Part shown: positions 17,522-25,184 of the stretch, piece after piece
How the letters are laid out: each line of letters starts with the position of its first letter
Numbering within the stretch: the stretch's first letter is position 1
Assembly (NCBI RefSeq): GCF_029624125.1
Contig: NZ_JARSBN010000002.1
Coordinates: 372,001 to 436,000 of the forward strand
Direction: 5' to 3'
DNA length: 64,000 nucleotides
DNA from: Winogradskyella marincola
GTDB taxonomy: Bacteria > Bacteroidota > Bacteroidia > Flavobacteriales > Flavobacteriaceae
Notes under the pieces: model-generated
Databases searched by the model: none
The model's input: only the letters and a program-made list of their open reading frames with translations
Told to the model about the DNA's origin: nothing
Position numbers and translations under genes: made by a program

Positions 17522-19897
17522 TTAAAATTTAAAATTATAGGTTATTGAAGGAATCATTCCAAAAATTGAAATTCGTGTGGCTTCATTCAATCCTGTTTGA
17601 TTGTTTTGGTTAAAGCTAACTGAAGCCGCATTTCTTCTGTTATAAAGGTTGTAAATACCAAAAACCCATTCGCCTTTCCAACGTTTATCATTGTCTTTGT
17701 TTGGTGAATACGTTGCAGAAACATCTAATCTATGGTACGCAGACAAACGGTCTTCATTTCTGCTAGAATACGTTGCTACAGATAGGTCTTCGTAAGTGTA
17801 TTGTCCGTTAGGATAAGTTACAGGACGTCCTGTTTGAAATATAAAGTTAGAACTAAACCTCCATTTATCATTCAATTTATAAGAACCTGTTAATGAAATA
17901 TCGTGTGTACGATCGTAAGGTGTATTGTACCAATCTCCATTGTTAATACCTGGTCCACCAGCGTTTCCTCCAAAAGTGCGTTGTTCTGATTTTGATAGTG
18001 TATAAGCCAGCCAACCCGTAAAATCGCCTTTGTTTTTTCGTAATAAAACTTCTAAACCGTAGGCTCTTGCTTCACCGTTTAATATTTCGGTTTCAATATT
18101 ATTATTTCCTATTAAATCAGAACCATCAATATAATCTATACGATTATCAACTGTTTTGTAGTAGGTTTCCAGCTCTAAAGTATAAGCATTGTCTTTAAAG
18201 TTTTTGTAATATCCTAAAGCAAACTGATTAGATATCTGAGGTTTTATGTACTGACCACTTGGTGTCCACACATCTAAAGGTGTTACCGAAGCTGTATTAG
18301 AAAGAAGATGCAAATATTGTGTAGATTTAGTATAACTAGCCTTAACAGAAGCGTCTTCGTTGAGTTGATAAGAGACTCCTAATCTTGGTTCTAAATTGCC
18401 AAATGTTTTAATACTTTCTCCTTTGCTGTAATAGGTTTCGCTTTCAGCCTCTCCTCGTTCGTAAATGCCCAAATCACTGTTATAAACCACAGGTTGGTTA
18501 TTGACATAATTGGTCATATTTTGACCACCAAGTCTTGTAAATGCACTGTAACGCAAACCATAATTAAATGCCAATTTATCTGAAATTTGATGCTCTGCAC
18601 TTATATACGCTGCTCCTTCAAAAGCACGTTTTTCGTCTAATTTTAGATAGTTTATCGGAGAGGTTTCAGATGAAGGTCTTACTTCACCAGGATTAAGATT
18701 ATAAGTTAATCCACTGACACCAAAATCTAGTGTAATGTCATTATTTACATAATAACCTAAATCATACTTTACGTTGAAGTTGGTAATATCTGCATTCCAG
18801 TCGAGCTCAATAAAATCTAGAATAATATTATAATCGTACTTGCTGTAAATAAACGATAGATTAGAAAACAACTTATCGTTAAAAACGTGATTCCAGCGTA
18901 AGTTTCCGGTAGCATTACCGTAGTTATTTTCTATAATTTTAGATAAGTTAAAAATATCTCTTCCAAAATAACCTGATAAATACAGCCTGTTGTTTTCGTT
19001 AATCTCGTAGTTGGTTTTAAGATTAAGATCGTAAAATGAGATTTTATCGTCCTTTACGTCTTCTATAAGTGGCATAAACAAATGTGCATAAGACGCTCTA
19101 CCTGCTATTAAAAACGAGCCTTTATCGTTAAAAATAGGCGATTCTGCGATCAATCTACTTGAAATTAACCCAACACCACCTGTGAGCCCAAACTGCTTGC
19201 TATTGCCGTCTTTTTGCCTTACATCTAACACTGAAGATACTCTACCTCCATATTTTGCCGGAATATCACCCTTATAAAGTTTAATATTCTTTATAGCATC
19301 TGCATTAAATACCGAGAAAAAACCAAAGAAGTGCGATGTGTTATAAATTATAGCTTCGTCTAAAAGCACCAAATTTTGATCGGCTGCTCCTCCTCGTACA
19401 TGGAATCCTGCAGAACCTTCGCCATTATTGGTAACACCAGGCAATAATTGAATAGATTTTACAACATCTACCTCACCTAATACGGCTGGCATTTCTTTAA
19501 TTGTATTAGCATTAAGTTTTGCCACGCTCATTTGTGGTTTTTTAATACTGACTCTTTCAGATTCCTCTGCAACGATTACAATTTCGTCTAGTGATGTTGC
19601 AGTTTCCTCAAGTTCAAAATCTAGCTTTTGATCTTTGTTTAATGTAATTTCTTGTGTTACGGACTTAAAACCTACGTAAGAAATCACCAAAGTATAGGTT
19701 CCTTCTGGCGCTGTAAGTGAAAAGAAACCGTACTCATTTGTAGTTGCTCCATAGTTGGTATCTTTTAAATAAACGGTTGCTCCCAAAAGGGTTTCACCAT
19801 TTGTAATGTCTTTAATGGTTCCGCTTATACTAAATTGTTCCTGCGCTTGACACCACAAGCTTGTAAACAGGAAAATAACTAAACCTAAATGTTTCAT
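17522..19897 (-). CDS. TonB-dependent receptor with carboxypeptidase-like N-terminal domain
   Basis: 791 residues: signal peptide to about residue 18 (LWCQAQ), a carboxypeptidase regulatory-like beta domain (about 20-105, FSISGTIKDITNGETLLGATVYLKD), a plug domain (about 115-225, including LPGVTNNGEGSAGFHVRGG and YGGRVSSVLDV), and a 22-strand type barrel ending in the outer-membrane signature YNFKF. Carries its ligand across the outer membrane with energy from TonB. The DUF4249 lipoprotein follows at four bases. A frame-disrupted LytTR gene lies upstream. I cannot predict the ligand. Confidence 0.94.
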   Translation of the reverse strand: MKHLGLVIFLFTSLWCQAQEQFSISGTIKDITNGETLLGATVYLKDTNYGATTNEYGFFSLTAPEGTYTLVISYVGFKSVTQEITLNKDQKLDFELEETATSLDEIVIVAEESERVSIKKPQMSVAKLNANTIKEMPAVLGEVDVVKSIQLLPGVTNNGEGSAGFHVRGGAADQNLVLLDEAIIYNTSHFFGFFSVFNADAIKNIKLYKGDIPAKYGGRVSSVLDVRQKDGNSKQFGLTGGVGLISSRLIAESPIFNDKGSFLIAGRASYAHLFMPLIEDVKDDKISFYDLNLKTNYEINENNRLYLSGYFGRDIFNLSKIIENNYGNATGNLRWNHVFNDKLFSNLSFIYSKYDYNIILDFIELDWNADITNFNVKYDLGYYVNNDITLDFGVSGLTYNLNPGEVRPSSETSPINYLKLDEKRAFEGAAYISAEHQISDKLAFNYGLRYSAFTRLGGQNMTNYVNNQPVVYNSDLGIYERGEAESETYYSKGESIKTFGNLEPRLGVSYQLNEDASVKASYTKSTQYLHLLSNTASVTPLDVWTPSGQYIKPQISNQFALGYYKNFKDNAYTLELETYYKTVDNRIDYIDGSDLIGNNNIETEILNGEARAYGLEVLLRKNKGDFTGWLAYTLSKSEQRTFGGNAGGPGINNGDWYNTPYDRTHDISLTGSYKLNDKWRFSSNFIFQTGRPVTYPNGQYTYEDLSVATYSSRNEDRLSAYHRLDVSATYSPNKDNDKRWKGEWVFGIYNLYNRRNAASVSFNQNNQTGLNEATRISIFGMIPSITYNFKF

Positions 19898-20103
19898 TAG
19901 TAACTGATCTGTTTTTTTTGATTGATAAAATTATTATTTGAATGGTTTAAAAAATCGATTTTTTGGTTATGCTTTTGTTAACGCAAATAAATTTTAAATA
20001 TTAGCCAAACACCTAATGAAGACGAGCTTTTGGTGCGAATTGTTACATCTACGGAGTGAAATAAAATGCAATTGTTTGAATTGAATCTTTATCAAGACTA
20101 AAA

Positions 20104-20998
20104 TTAAGCCTTAAACTCTTGCTTAATTTGCTCTGAAAAAGACTTTGAAACAGGAATCTTTATTTTTGAATTTGAACTTTGTATCGTAAGAAACAACTTG
20201 CCATTATCTCTATTTAAGTTGTTTATTTTAAAAACATTAACTGCATAAGATCTATGACATTGTTCTATTGGCAAATCCTCTGTTTGCGCAATAATGTTTT
20301 TTAATCTGTTTCTAATAATATGCTTTTTTACCTGATCTAGCTTATTGTAATACACTACAACATACTGATTGCTCGATTCTAAGTATAAAATCTCTTCTAA
20401 GCTGAGTTTGAGGTCTGGTTGGTTATTTTCATCATAAAATACAACCTGTTTTTGCACATTAGAATTCTTAAATCGTTTTTTAAAAGCACTCAATTCGTCA
20501 TCACGCTGTTGTAGCTCTGATTGCATTTTTGTAATCGCCAAATACACCACACTTCCCATAAAAGGAAAAATTAAAATCATTAAGAGTTTTGGGTACATTT
20601 TTAACTGAAACCAAACGTTTAATTCTTCTTCAAAATCATTACCTAAATCTGGAATAATAAAAGACATCCCAAAATTTATGATTTGCAATACTAAAGCTTC
20701 AAACAACAACCAAAATATGTATTTTTTATTTATAATATTTTGATAATCAAATATTTGTCTTAAAAAAAAATTGAGATAAGGATAAAGCGGTAAATGTACT
20801 AACAGCAATAGAAAAGAAGAATAAAAACTTATGAAGTGTAGGATTTTCGGGATTAGACATTTCTTCAGAAATGCCATAAGGCTGAAAGATTATAAGAAAG
20901 AAATGAGAGAAAACTACAGCACTAATAATGTAAATCCATTTGGATTTTGCATCATTAAAATAATCGAAAGGTTGCTCTAAAAACTCAGTAATTCTCAT
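20104..20998 (-). pseudogene. Membrane-anchored LytTR regulator, reading frame broken at a T9 run
   Basis: Two frames together make one LytTR-family regulator. The first (20998 to 20747) encodes an N-terminus with membrane helices (KWIYIISAVVFSHFFLIIF); the second carries more membrane helices and a C-terminal LytTR DNA-binding domain (about the last 105 residues, LSLEEILYLESSNQYVVVYY to IPVSKSFSEQIKQEF). They meet at nine consecutive T on the minus strand (A at 20762-20770). Removing one T joins them into a 297-residue protein of normal form reading SLSQFFLRQIFDYQ. It may be a real mutation, a phase-variable tract or a sequence error. The gene sits upstream of the TonB receptor operon on the same strand, so that operon is a plausible target. 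Confidence 0.8.
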
Positions 20999-21031
20999 TT
21001 TAAAATTCAGATTTAAACAAGAATATTAAAC

Positions 21032-21066
21032 AAAAAAGCCAGATGTTTATTATATCATCTGGCTTT
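21032..21066 (-). terminator. Terminator downstream of the OmpH-like gene
   Basis: Perfect 8-bp stem GCCAGATG (21038-21045) / CATCTGGC (21056-21063) with a 10-base AT loop and T6 on the minus-strand exit side. It separates the OmpH-like gene from the LytTR gene. Confidence 0.85.
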
Positions 21067-21090
21067 AAAATTTTATAAAACAGTAAAGAA

Positions 21091-21621
21091 TTACTCTTTT
21101 GTTTTACTTTCTTCTTTAGTATCACCATTTAATGCCTTAATAACATCTTCGGTAATGTCTTTATCATCTGCTCCGTACATAACGCTTCCTGCTTCATTAG
21201 CACCAAGAATAAAAGTGTATCCGTTCTTTTTTCCGTAATCCTTTACAAAAGCTTTAACTTGTTTAACCAAAGTATCTATTTCCTTTTGTCCTTCTACTTG
21301 AAGCATTTTTTCTTCATTACCTAATTGGTAGTCCTGCATTTGTTTCTTCTGACGTAAAGCCTGATATTCTTGTTCTGCTTTAGATTGATTCATTTTTTGA
21401 GCTCTCGTTTGAAAAGCTTGAGCCTCCATTTGTATTGCTTTATCTAAACTATCTGCTTTTTTATTAAAAGCGTCTATTTTAATTTGAAATTTAGCTTCGA
21501 AATCTTTTTTCTTATTAAACTCCTTTACAACTTTTGCATTATCTACAAAAGCTATTTTATCTTGTTTTTGGCAAGATGTAAAAATCGCTAAGGTTACTAA
21601 AGCAACAACTATTTTTTTCAT
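21091..21621 (-). CDS. OmpH/Skp-family protein with lipoprotein signal
   Basis: 176 residues of the OmpH (Skp) fold, periplasmic chaperones for outer-membrane proteins. The mature part begins KIAFVDNAKVVKEF (the usual IAYVDxxKV block), followed by a long Lys/Gln/Glu-rich coiled coil (about 40-125) and the closing strand block YTFILGANEAGSVMYG and DITEDVIKAL. Unlike classical soluble Skp, the signal peptide ends in FTSC (Cys17), predicting a lipoprotein. The gene has its own promoter box and terminator. Confidence 0.88.
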   Translation of the reverse strand: MKKIVVALVTLAIFTSCQKQDKIAFVDNAKVVKEFNKKKDFEAKFQIKIDAFNKKADSLDKAIQMEAQAFQTRAQKMNQSKAEQEYQALRQKKQMQDYQLGNEEKMLQVEGQKEIDTLVKQVKAFVKDYGKKNGYTFILGANEAGSVMYGADDKDITEDVIKALNGDTKEESKTKE

Positions 21622-21646
21622 GATATTAATCTATTATTGTTTTTTG

Positions 21647-21654
21647 CAAATGTA
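21647..21654 (-). promoter_or_regulatory. Putative -7 box TACATTTG of the OmpH-like gene
   Basis: Matches TAnnTTTG on the minus strand and ends 25 bases before the ATG at 21621. No clear -33 TTG. Bases 21655-21835 upstream are AT-rich and show nothing else I can name. Confidence 0.5.
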
Positions 21655-21835
21655 AAAAAGTTAACCTGTGATTTTCATTATTTTTTATGTATAAATAAAT
21701 CTTATCGTTAGATACATCTATTATTTTAAAAATCTATAAAAAACAAGCTCAAATAAGGCGTTTTAAGCGCTTTTATAATTTTACCAACCCAATTACCTTA
21801 TTCAACAAGAGATGTAAGACACAGCTTACCTAATT

Positions 21836-22696
21836 CTAATTATTTTTAGATTTTAGGACATAAATGTGGGAAGAATACTCCTTTGTACGATTTCCTTTGA
21901 GATTAGAACGCCATCCTATCCAAAAAGCTTTAATGGGATTCATAAAACCAGATTTGTATTTTTCTGAAAGTAGACTCACATAGTAAGCATCAAATTTCAT
22001 TGGTAAGATTTTTACCAATTTTAATTGTTCCTCGTGAAACAATTTTTCAATTGCTGTTTTTGAAAAATGCCAAAGGTGTCTTGGTACATCATAAGCAGCC
22101 CAAAAGTTTTTATAATGTTGTGCATCGTAACTTTTAAAGTTTGGCACCGCAATTACCAAAATTCCATTTGGTTTTAATAAATGCTTAAAAAGCTTAACGT
22201 GCGCTTCTAAATCTGGTAAGTGTTCTAAAACGTGCCAAAGTGTAATAACGTCAAAACTGTTTTCTTTTAAAGTTTCTAAATATTGAATATCGAAAACCGA
22301 ATTGTTTGTTTTAGAATTTGCAATCGCTCTTGCTTGATCGTTTGGCTCTACTCCAACAACATTCCAATTATTGTTTTTTGCGATTTCTAAAAAATCACCT
22401 GTACCACATCCAATATCTAAAAGTGTTTTTTCTTCAGATTGAAATGAATTAATCAGTTTCAATTTTCGTTTTAAAGAAATCGTTCTGACCAAATGATACA
22501 CTTTTTCAAACAGATTTCGCTTGGCATCTGTGTGCGAAATGTAATCTTCGCTTTTGTAATATTCTGAAAGTTTTTCGCCTTGAGGTTGTGGAAATGTTTC
22601 TAACATATCCAATGTCTCATTATGCAATAATTGAAATTCTTCTCCAGAAACGGAATGGTCTTTTACGTTTAGATATGTTGGTTTATGTTCTTTCAT
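21836..22696 (-). CDS. Class I SAM-dependent methyltransferase
   Basis: 286 residues. SAM-binding motif I LLDIGCGTGDFLEIA lies around residues 88-102, motif II region NVVGVEPNDQAR follows, and FDVITLWHVLEHLPDLEAH is the post-motif block of Methyltransf_23/11 proteins. The C-terminal part has the IAVPNFKSYDAQHYKNFWAAYDVPRHLWHF segment typical of methyltransferases acting on small molecules or sugars. The substrate is unknown. Start is the only ATG before the family N-terminus. A repeat-rich spacer with a parS-like site separates it from mnmG. Confidence 0.9.
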   Translation of the reverse strand: MKEHKPTYLNVKDHSVSGEEFQLLHNETLDMLETFPQPQGEKLSEYYKSEDYISHTDAKRNLFEKVYHLVRTISLKRKLKLINSFQSEEKTLLDIGCGTGDFLEIAKNNNWNVVGVEPNDQARAIANSKTNNSVFDIQYLETLKENSFDVITLWHVLEHLPDLEAHVKLFKHLLKPNGILVIAVPNFKSYDAQHYKNFWAAYDVPRHLWHFSKTAIEKLFHEEQLKLVKILPMKFDAYYVSLLSEKYKSGFMNPIKAFWIGWRSNLKGNRTKEYSSHIYVLKSKNN

Positions 22697-22709
22697 TCAA
22701 CGGTCATTT

Positions 22710-22759
22710 CGAGAGCCTCAATGACCAATTCTTGGTGGCTGAGGCTCTCGAAGCCACCA
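22710..22759. repeat. Intergenic hairpin element with two mutually exclusive stems
   Basis: An 11-bp inverted repeat CGAGAGCCTCA / TGAGGCTCTCG (22710-22720, 22740-22750) encloses a 5-bp ACCAA/TTGGT stem. A second, competing 8-bp stem TGGTGGCT / AGCCACCA pairs 22733-22740 with 22752-22759. It resembles the REP-like elements elsewhere in the window (shared CTTCGA/CTCAG-type core). Confidence 0.7.
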
Positions 22760-22761
22760 GT

Positions 22762-22777
22762 TGTTCCACGTGGAACA
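22762..22777. promoter_or_regulatory. parS: parS-like ParB-binding site, copy 1
   Basis: Perfect 16-bp palindrome TGTTCCACGTGGAACA, one base pair per arm different from the Bacillus parS consensus TGTTTCACGTGAAACA and equal to the variant known from pseudomonads. It lies just downstream of mnmG. An identical site lies upstream of mnmG at 24707. Confidence 0.85.
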
Positions 22778-22795
22778 TATATGTTTTGATTTTTG

Positions 22796-22818
22796 AGATT
22801 CCTGCTTTCGCAGGAATG
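22796..22818. repeat. REP-like hairpin ATTCCTGC-TTTC-GCAGGAAT
   Basis: Perfect 8-bp stem (22798-22805 / 22810-22817) with a 4-base loop, directly abutting the mnmG stop codon. The same stem with loop CTTC occurs at 28939 and 36888. It may protect or end the mnmG mRNA, but it lacks a T-tract. Confidence 0.8.
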
Positions 22819-24690
22819 TTACCTACCTAAATACACCAATAAAACTGAAATATCATTAGGCGATACTCCACTAATTCTTGATGCTTGCGAAATGGTTACT
22901 GGCTGAATTTCGGTTAACTTTTGTCTTGCTTCCATACTCATAGATTTCAGTTTTGAGTAATCAAAGTTTGATGGAATTTTTACATTTTCAAGACGGTTTA
23001 ATTTATCAGCATTGTTCTTTTCCTTTTCAATATAACCAGCATATTTAACCTGAATTTCGGTTTGCTCTATAATCTCAGAATCTAATTTGTTCTCAGAAAT
23101 GTAAGCATCAACAGAAGCTACTTTTTGCATATCTTCAATCGTGATATTTGGTCTCGCATACAACTTAAACATCTTGTCTTGTTGCTTCACTTTAGCAGAA
23201 TCTTTTGATTCTAAAATCGGATTTATCTCATCTGGCGTTACACTAGTCTCTTTAAAAAATTGAACGAAATTTGAAGCTTTAGATTGCTTCTCTTCCATTC
23301 GTTTTAATCGTTTTTCAGACGCTAAACCAAGTTCGTATCCTTTTGGTGTTAATCTAAAATCTGCATTATCTTGTCTTAAAAGCGTTCTATATTCTGCTCG
23401 AGACGTAAACATTCTGTATGGCTCTTCTGTACCTTTTGTAATTAAATCATCAATTAAAACACCTATATAAGCTTCATCTCTTTTTAAAGTAAATGGCTCG
23501 CGTTCTTGTACCTTTAAGCTCGCATTTATACCTGCCATTAATCCTTGAGATGCTGCTTCTTCATAACCTGTTGTTCCGTTAATCTGACCAGCAAAAAATA
23601 ATCCATCAACTAACTTCGTTTCCAAAGTATGTTTCAATTGAGTAGGCGGAAAATAATCGTATTCTATCGCATAACCAGGTCTAAAAAATTTCACATTTTC
23701 AAAACCAGCTACTGAACGCAAAGCATTAAATTGAACATCTTCTGGTAAGGATGTTGAGAAGCCATTCACATAAACTTCAACCGTATTCCAACCTTCTGGC
23801 TCAACGAATAATTGATGTCTGTCCTTATCTGCAAATCGATTAATCTTATCTTCTATTGATGGACAATAACGAGGTCCAACACTTTTAATTCTACCATTAA
23901 ACATTGGCGACCTATCAAACCCTTCTCGAAGTAAATCGTGTACTTCTGGACTTGTGTAGGTCATATGACAAGAACGTTGTTCAGTCAAAGGTTTTGTAAC
24001 ATCTAAATATGAAAACTTCTCTGGATTTTCATCACCAGGTTGTTCAATCATTTTAGAATAATCTAATGATCTGCCATCTACTCTTGGTGGTGTTCCTGTT
24101 TTCATTCTCCCAGAATCGAAACCAAGTTTAATAAGGTCTTCTGTGATTCCTGTAGCAGCTCTTTCTCCTGCCCTACCTCCACCAAAGTTTTTGTCACCGA
24201 TATGAATTAAACCATTTAAAAAAGTACCATTTGTAAGTACAACTGTTTTGGCTTTTACCTCTATTCCTAGAGAGGTTTTTACACCAACTATTTTATGGTT
24301 TTCTATAATTAAACCAGACACCATTTCTTGATAAAAATCGAGATTCGGTGTTTGCTCTAACAACAACCTCCAATCTTCAGCAAAACGCATTCTGTCGGAT
24401 TGGACTCTAGGACTCCACATTGCAGGTCCTTTGGATTTGTTAAGCATTTTGAATTGAATTGCAGAGGTATCAGATACAATTCCGCTATAACCACCAAGCG
24501 CATCAATTTCTCGCACAATTTGTCCTTTTGCAATTCCACCCATAGCAGGATTACAAGACATCTGGGCAATATTTTGAAGGTTCATTGTAATTAACAACGT
24601 CTTACTTCCCATATTGGCAGCAGCAGCAGCAGCTTCACTTCCTGCGTGACCTGCGCCAACTACAATTACATCGTAAACTTCATTAAACAT
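22819..24690 (-). CDS. mnmG: tRNA uridine-5-carboxymethylaminomethyl(34) synthesis enzyme MnmG (GidA)
   Basis: FAD enzyme that with MnmE modifies the wobble uridine of tRNAs. 623 residues, normal length. The FAD dinucleotide motif VGAGHAGSEAA is at residues 11-21; then MSCNPAMGGIAKGQ with the active-site Cys, GTPPRVDGRSLDYS, CPSIEDKI, and the C-terminal helical domain ending SRISGVSPNDISVLLVYLGR. The start is the ATG at 24690, preceded by a leader of about 55 bases that contains a parS-like palindrome. In many bacteria gidA is close to the replication origin, which fits the flanking parS-like sites. Confidence 0.97.
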   Translation of the reverse strand: MFNEVYDVIVVGAGHAGSEAAAAAANMGSKTLLITMNLQNIAQMSCNPAMGGIAKGQIVREIDALGGYSGIVSDTSAIQFKMLNKSKGPAMWSPRVQSDRMRFAEDWRLLLEQTPNLDFYQEMVSGLIIENHKIVGVKTSLGIEVKAKTVVLTNGTFLNGLIHIGDKNFGGGRAGERAATGITEDLIKLGFDSGRMKTGTPPRVDGRSLDYSKMIEQPGDENPEKFSYLDVTKPLTEQRSCHMTYTSPEVHDLLREGFDRSPMFNGRIKSVGPRYCPSIEDKINRFADKDRHQLFVEPEGWNTVEVYVNGFSTSLPEDVQFNALRSVAGFENVKFFRPGYAIEYDYFPPTQLKHTLETKLVDGLFFAGQINGTTGYEEAASQGLMAGINASLKVQEREPFTLKRDEAYIGVLIDDLITKGTEEPYRMFTSRAEYRTLLRQDNADFRLTPKGYELGLASEKRLKRMEEKQSKASNFVQFFKETSVTPDEINPILESKDSAKVKQQDKMFKLYARPNITIEDMQKVASVDAYISENKLDSEIIEQTEIQVKYAGYIEKEKNNADKLNRLENVKIPSNFDYSKLKSMSMEARQKLTEIQPVTISQASRISGVSPNDISVLLVYLGR

Positions 24691-24706
24691 TGTTGAATAT
24701 TTTTAA

Positions 24707-24722
24707 TGTTCCACGTGGAACA
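24707..24722. promoter_or_regulatory. parS: parS-like ParB-binding site, copy 2
   Basis: Second perfect copy of TGTTCCACGTGGAACA, 1,945 bases from copy 1 and inside the presumed mnmG 5' leader. Two identical 16-bp palindromes of this sequence in 2 kb are very unlikely by chance. Confidence 0.88.
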
Positions 24723-24749
24723 ATTAGAATTTCATTAAAATTAAACGTG

Positions 24750-24757
24750 CAAAGATA
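24750..24757 (-). promoter_or_regulatory. Putative -7 box TATCTTTG of mnmG
   Basis: TAnnTTTG match on the minus strand, between the ybeY stop and mnmG. Transcription from it would place the parS-like palindrome in the 5' leader, so ParB binding could also affect mnmG expression. Confidence 0.5.
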
Positions 24758-24773
24758 CATCGAAAACACAAGA

Positions 24774-25184
24774 CTAAGAACGCGTACTCAAATAGTAGTC
24801 TTCCTTAGAACGCATCAGCTTAGCATCTTCTTCACTCTTGTCTTTATATCCACAGTAATGTAGAATACCGTGAATCATTACGCGTGCCAATTCATCTTCA
24901 AAAGACACATCAAAATCTTTGGCATTATCTTCTACACGCTCTACTGAAATGTAAATATCTCCGTGTAGTTCTTTTCCTACCGAATAATCAAAGCTGATGA
25001 TGTCTGTTAATGTATCGTGATTTAAAAAATCGACATTGATTTTATGTAAATAATCATCGCAACAGAAGATGTAATTTAGTTCTCCTTCTTTACAATTTTC
25101 TGAATTGATAGCTTTTGAAATCCACTCAGAAATCTTGGTTTCATTCTCTAATTTAAATTCGGTTTCGTAATTAAAACTAATCAT
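24774..25184 (-). CDS. ybeY: rRNA maturation RNase YbeY
   Basis: Metal-dependent single-strand endoribonuclease in 16S rRNA 3' maturation and ribosome quality control. 136 residues, normal. The block ITDIISFDYS leads to the metal-binding motif MIHGILHYCGYKDKS: the first two His ligands (HxxxH) are present, while the position of the third His in HGxLHLxGYDH is Asp (GYKDK). I believe this substitution is usual in Bacteroidota, so activity is not excluded. The ATG overlaps the end of the DUF4175 gene by eight bases. Confidence 0.93.
   Translation of the reverse strand: MISFNYETEFKLENETKISEWISKAINSENCKEGELNYIFCCDDYLHKINVDFLNHDTLTDIISFDYSVGKELHGDIYISVERVEDNAKDFDVSFEDELARVMIHGILHYCGYKDKSEEDAKLMRSKEDYYLSTRS

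Noticed and set aside
19898..20103. Spacer between the TonB receptor and LytTR gene as an RNA gene
   Set aside because: AT-rich, with one weak -7-like box (TTTATTTG near 19984) but no stable hairpin or conserved RNA element that I can recognise.
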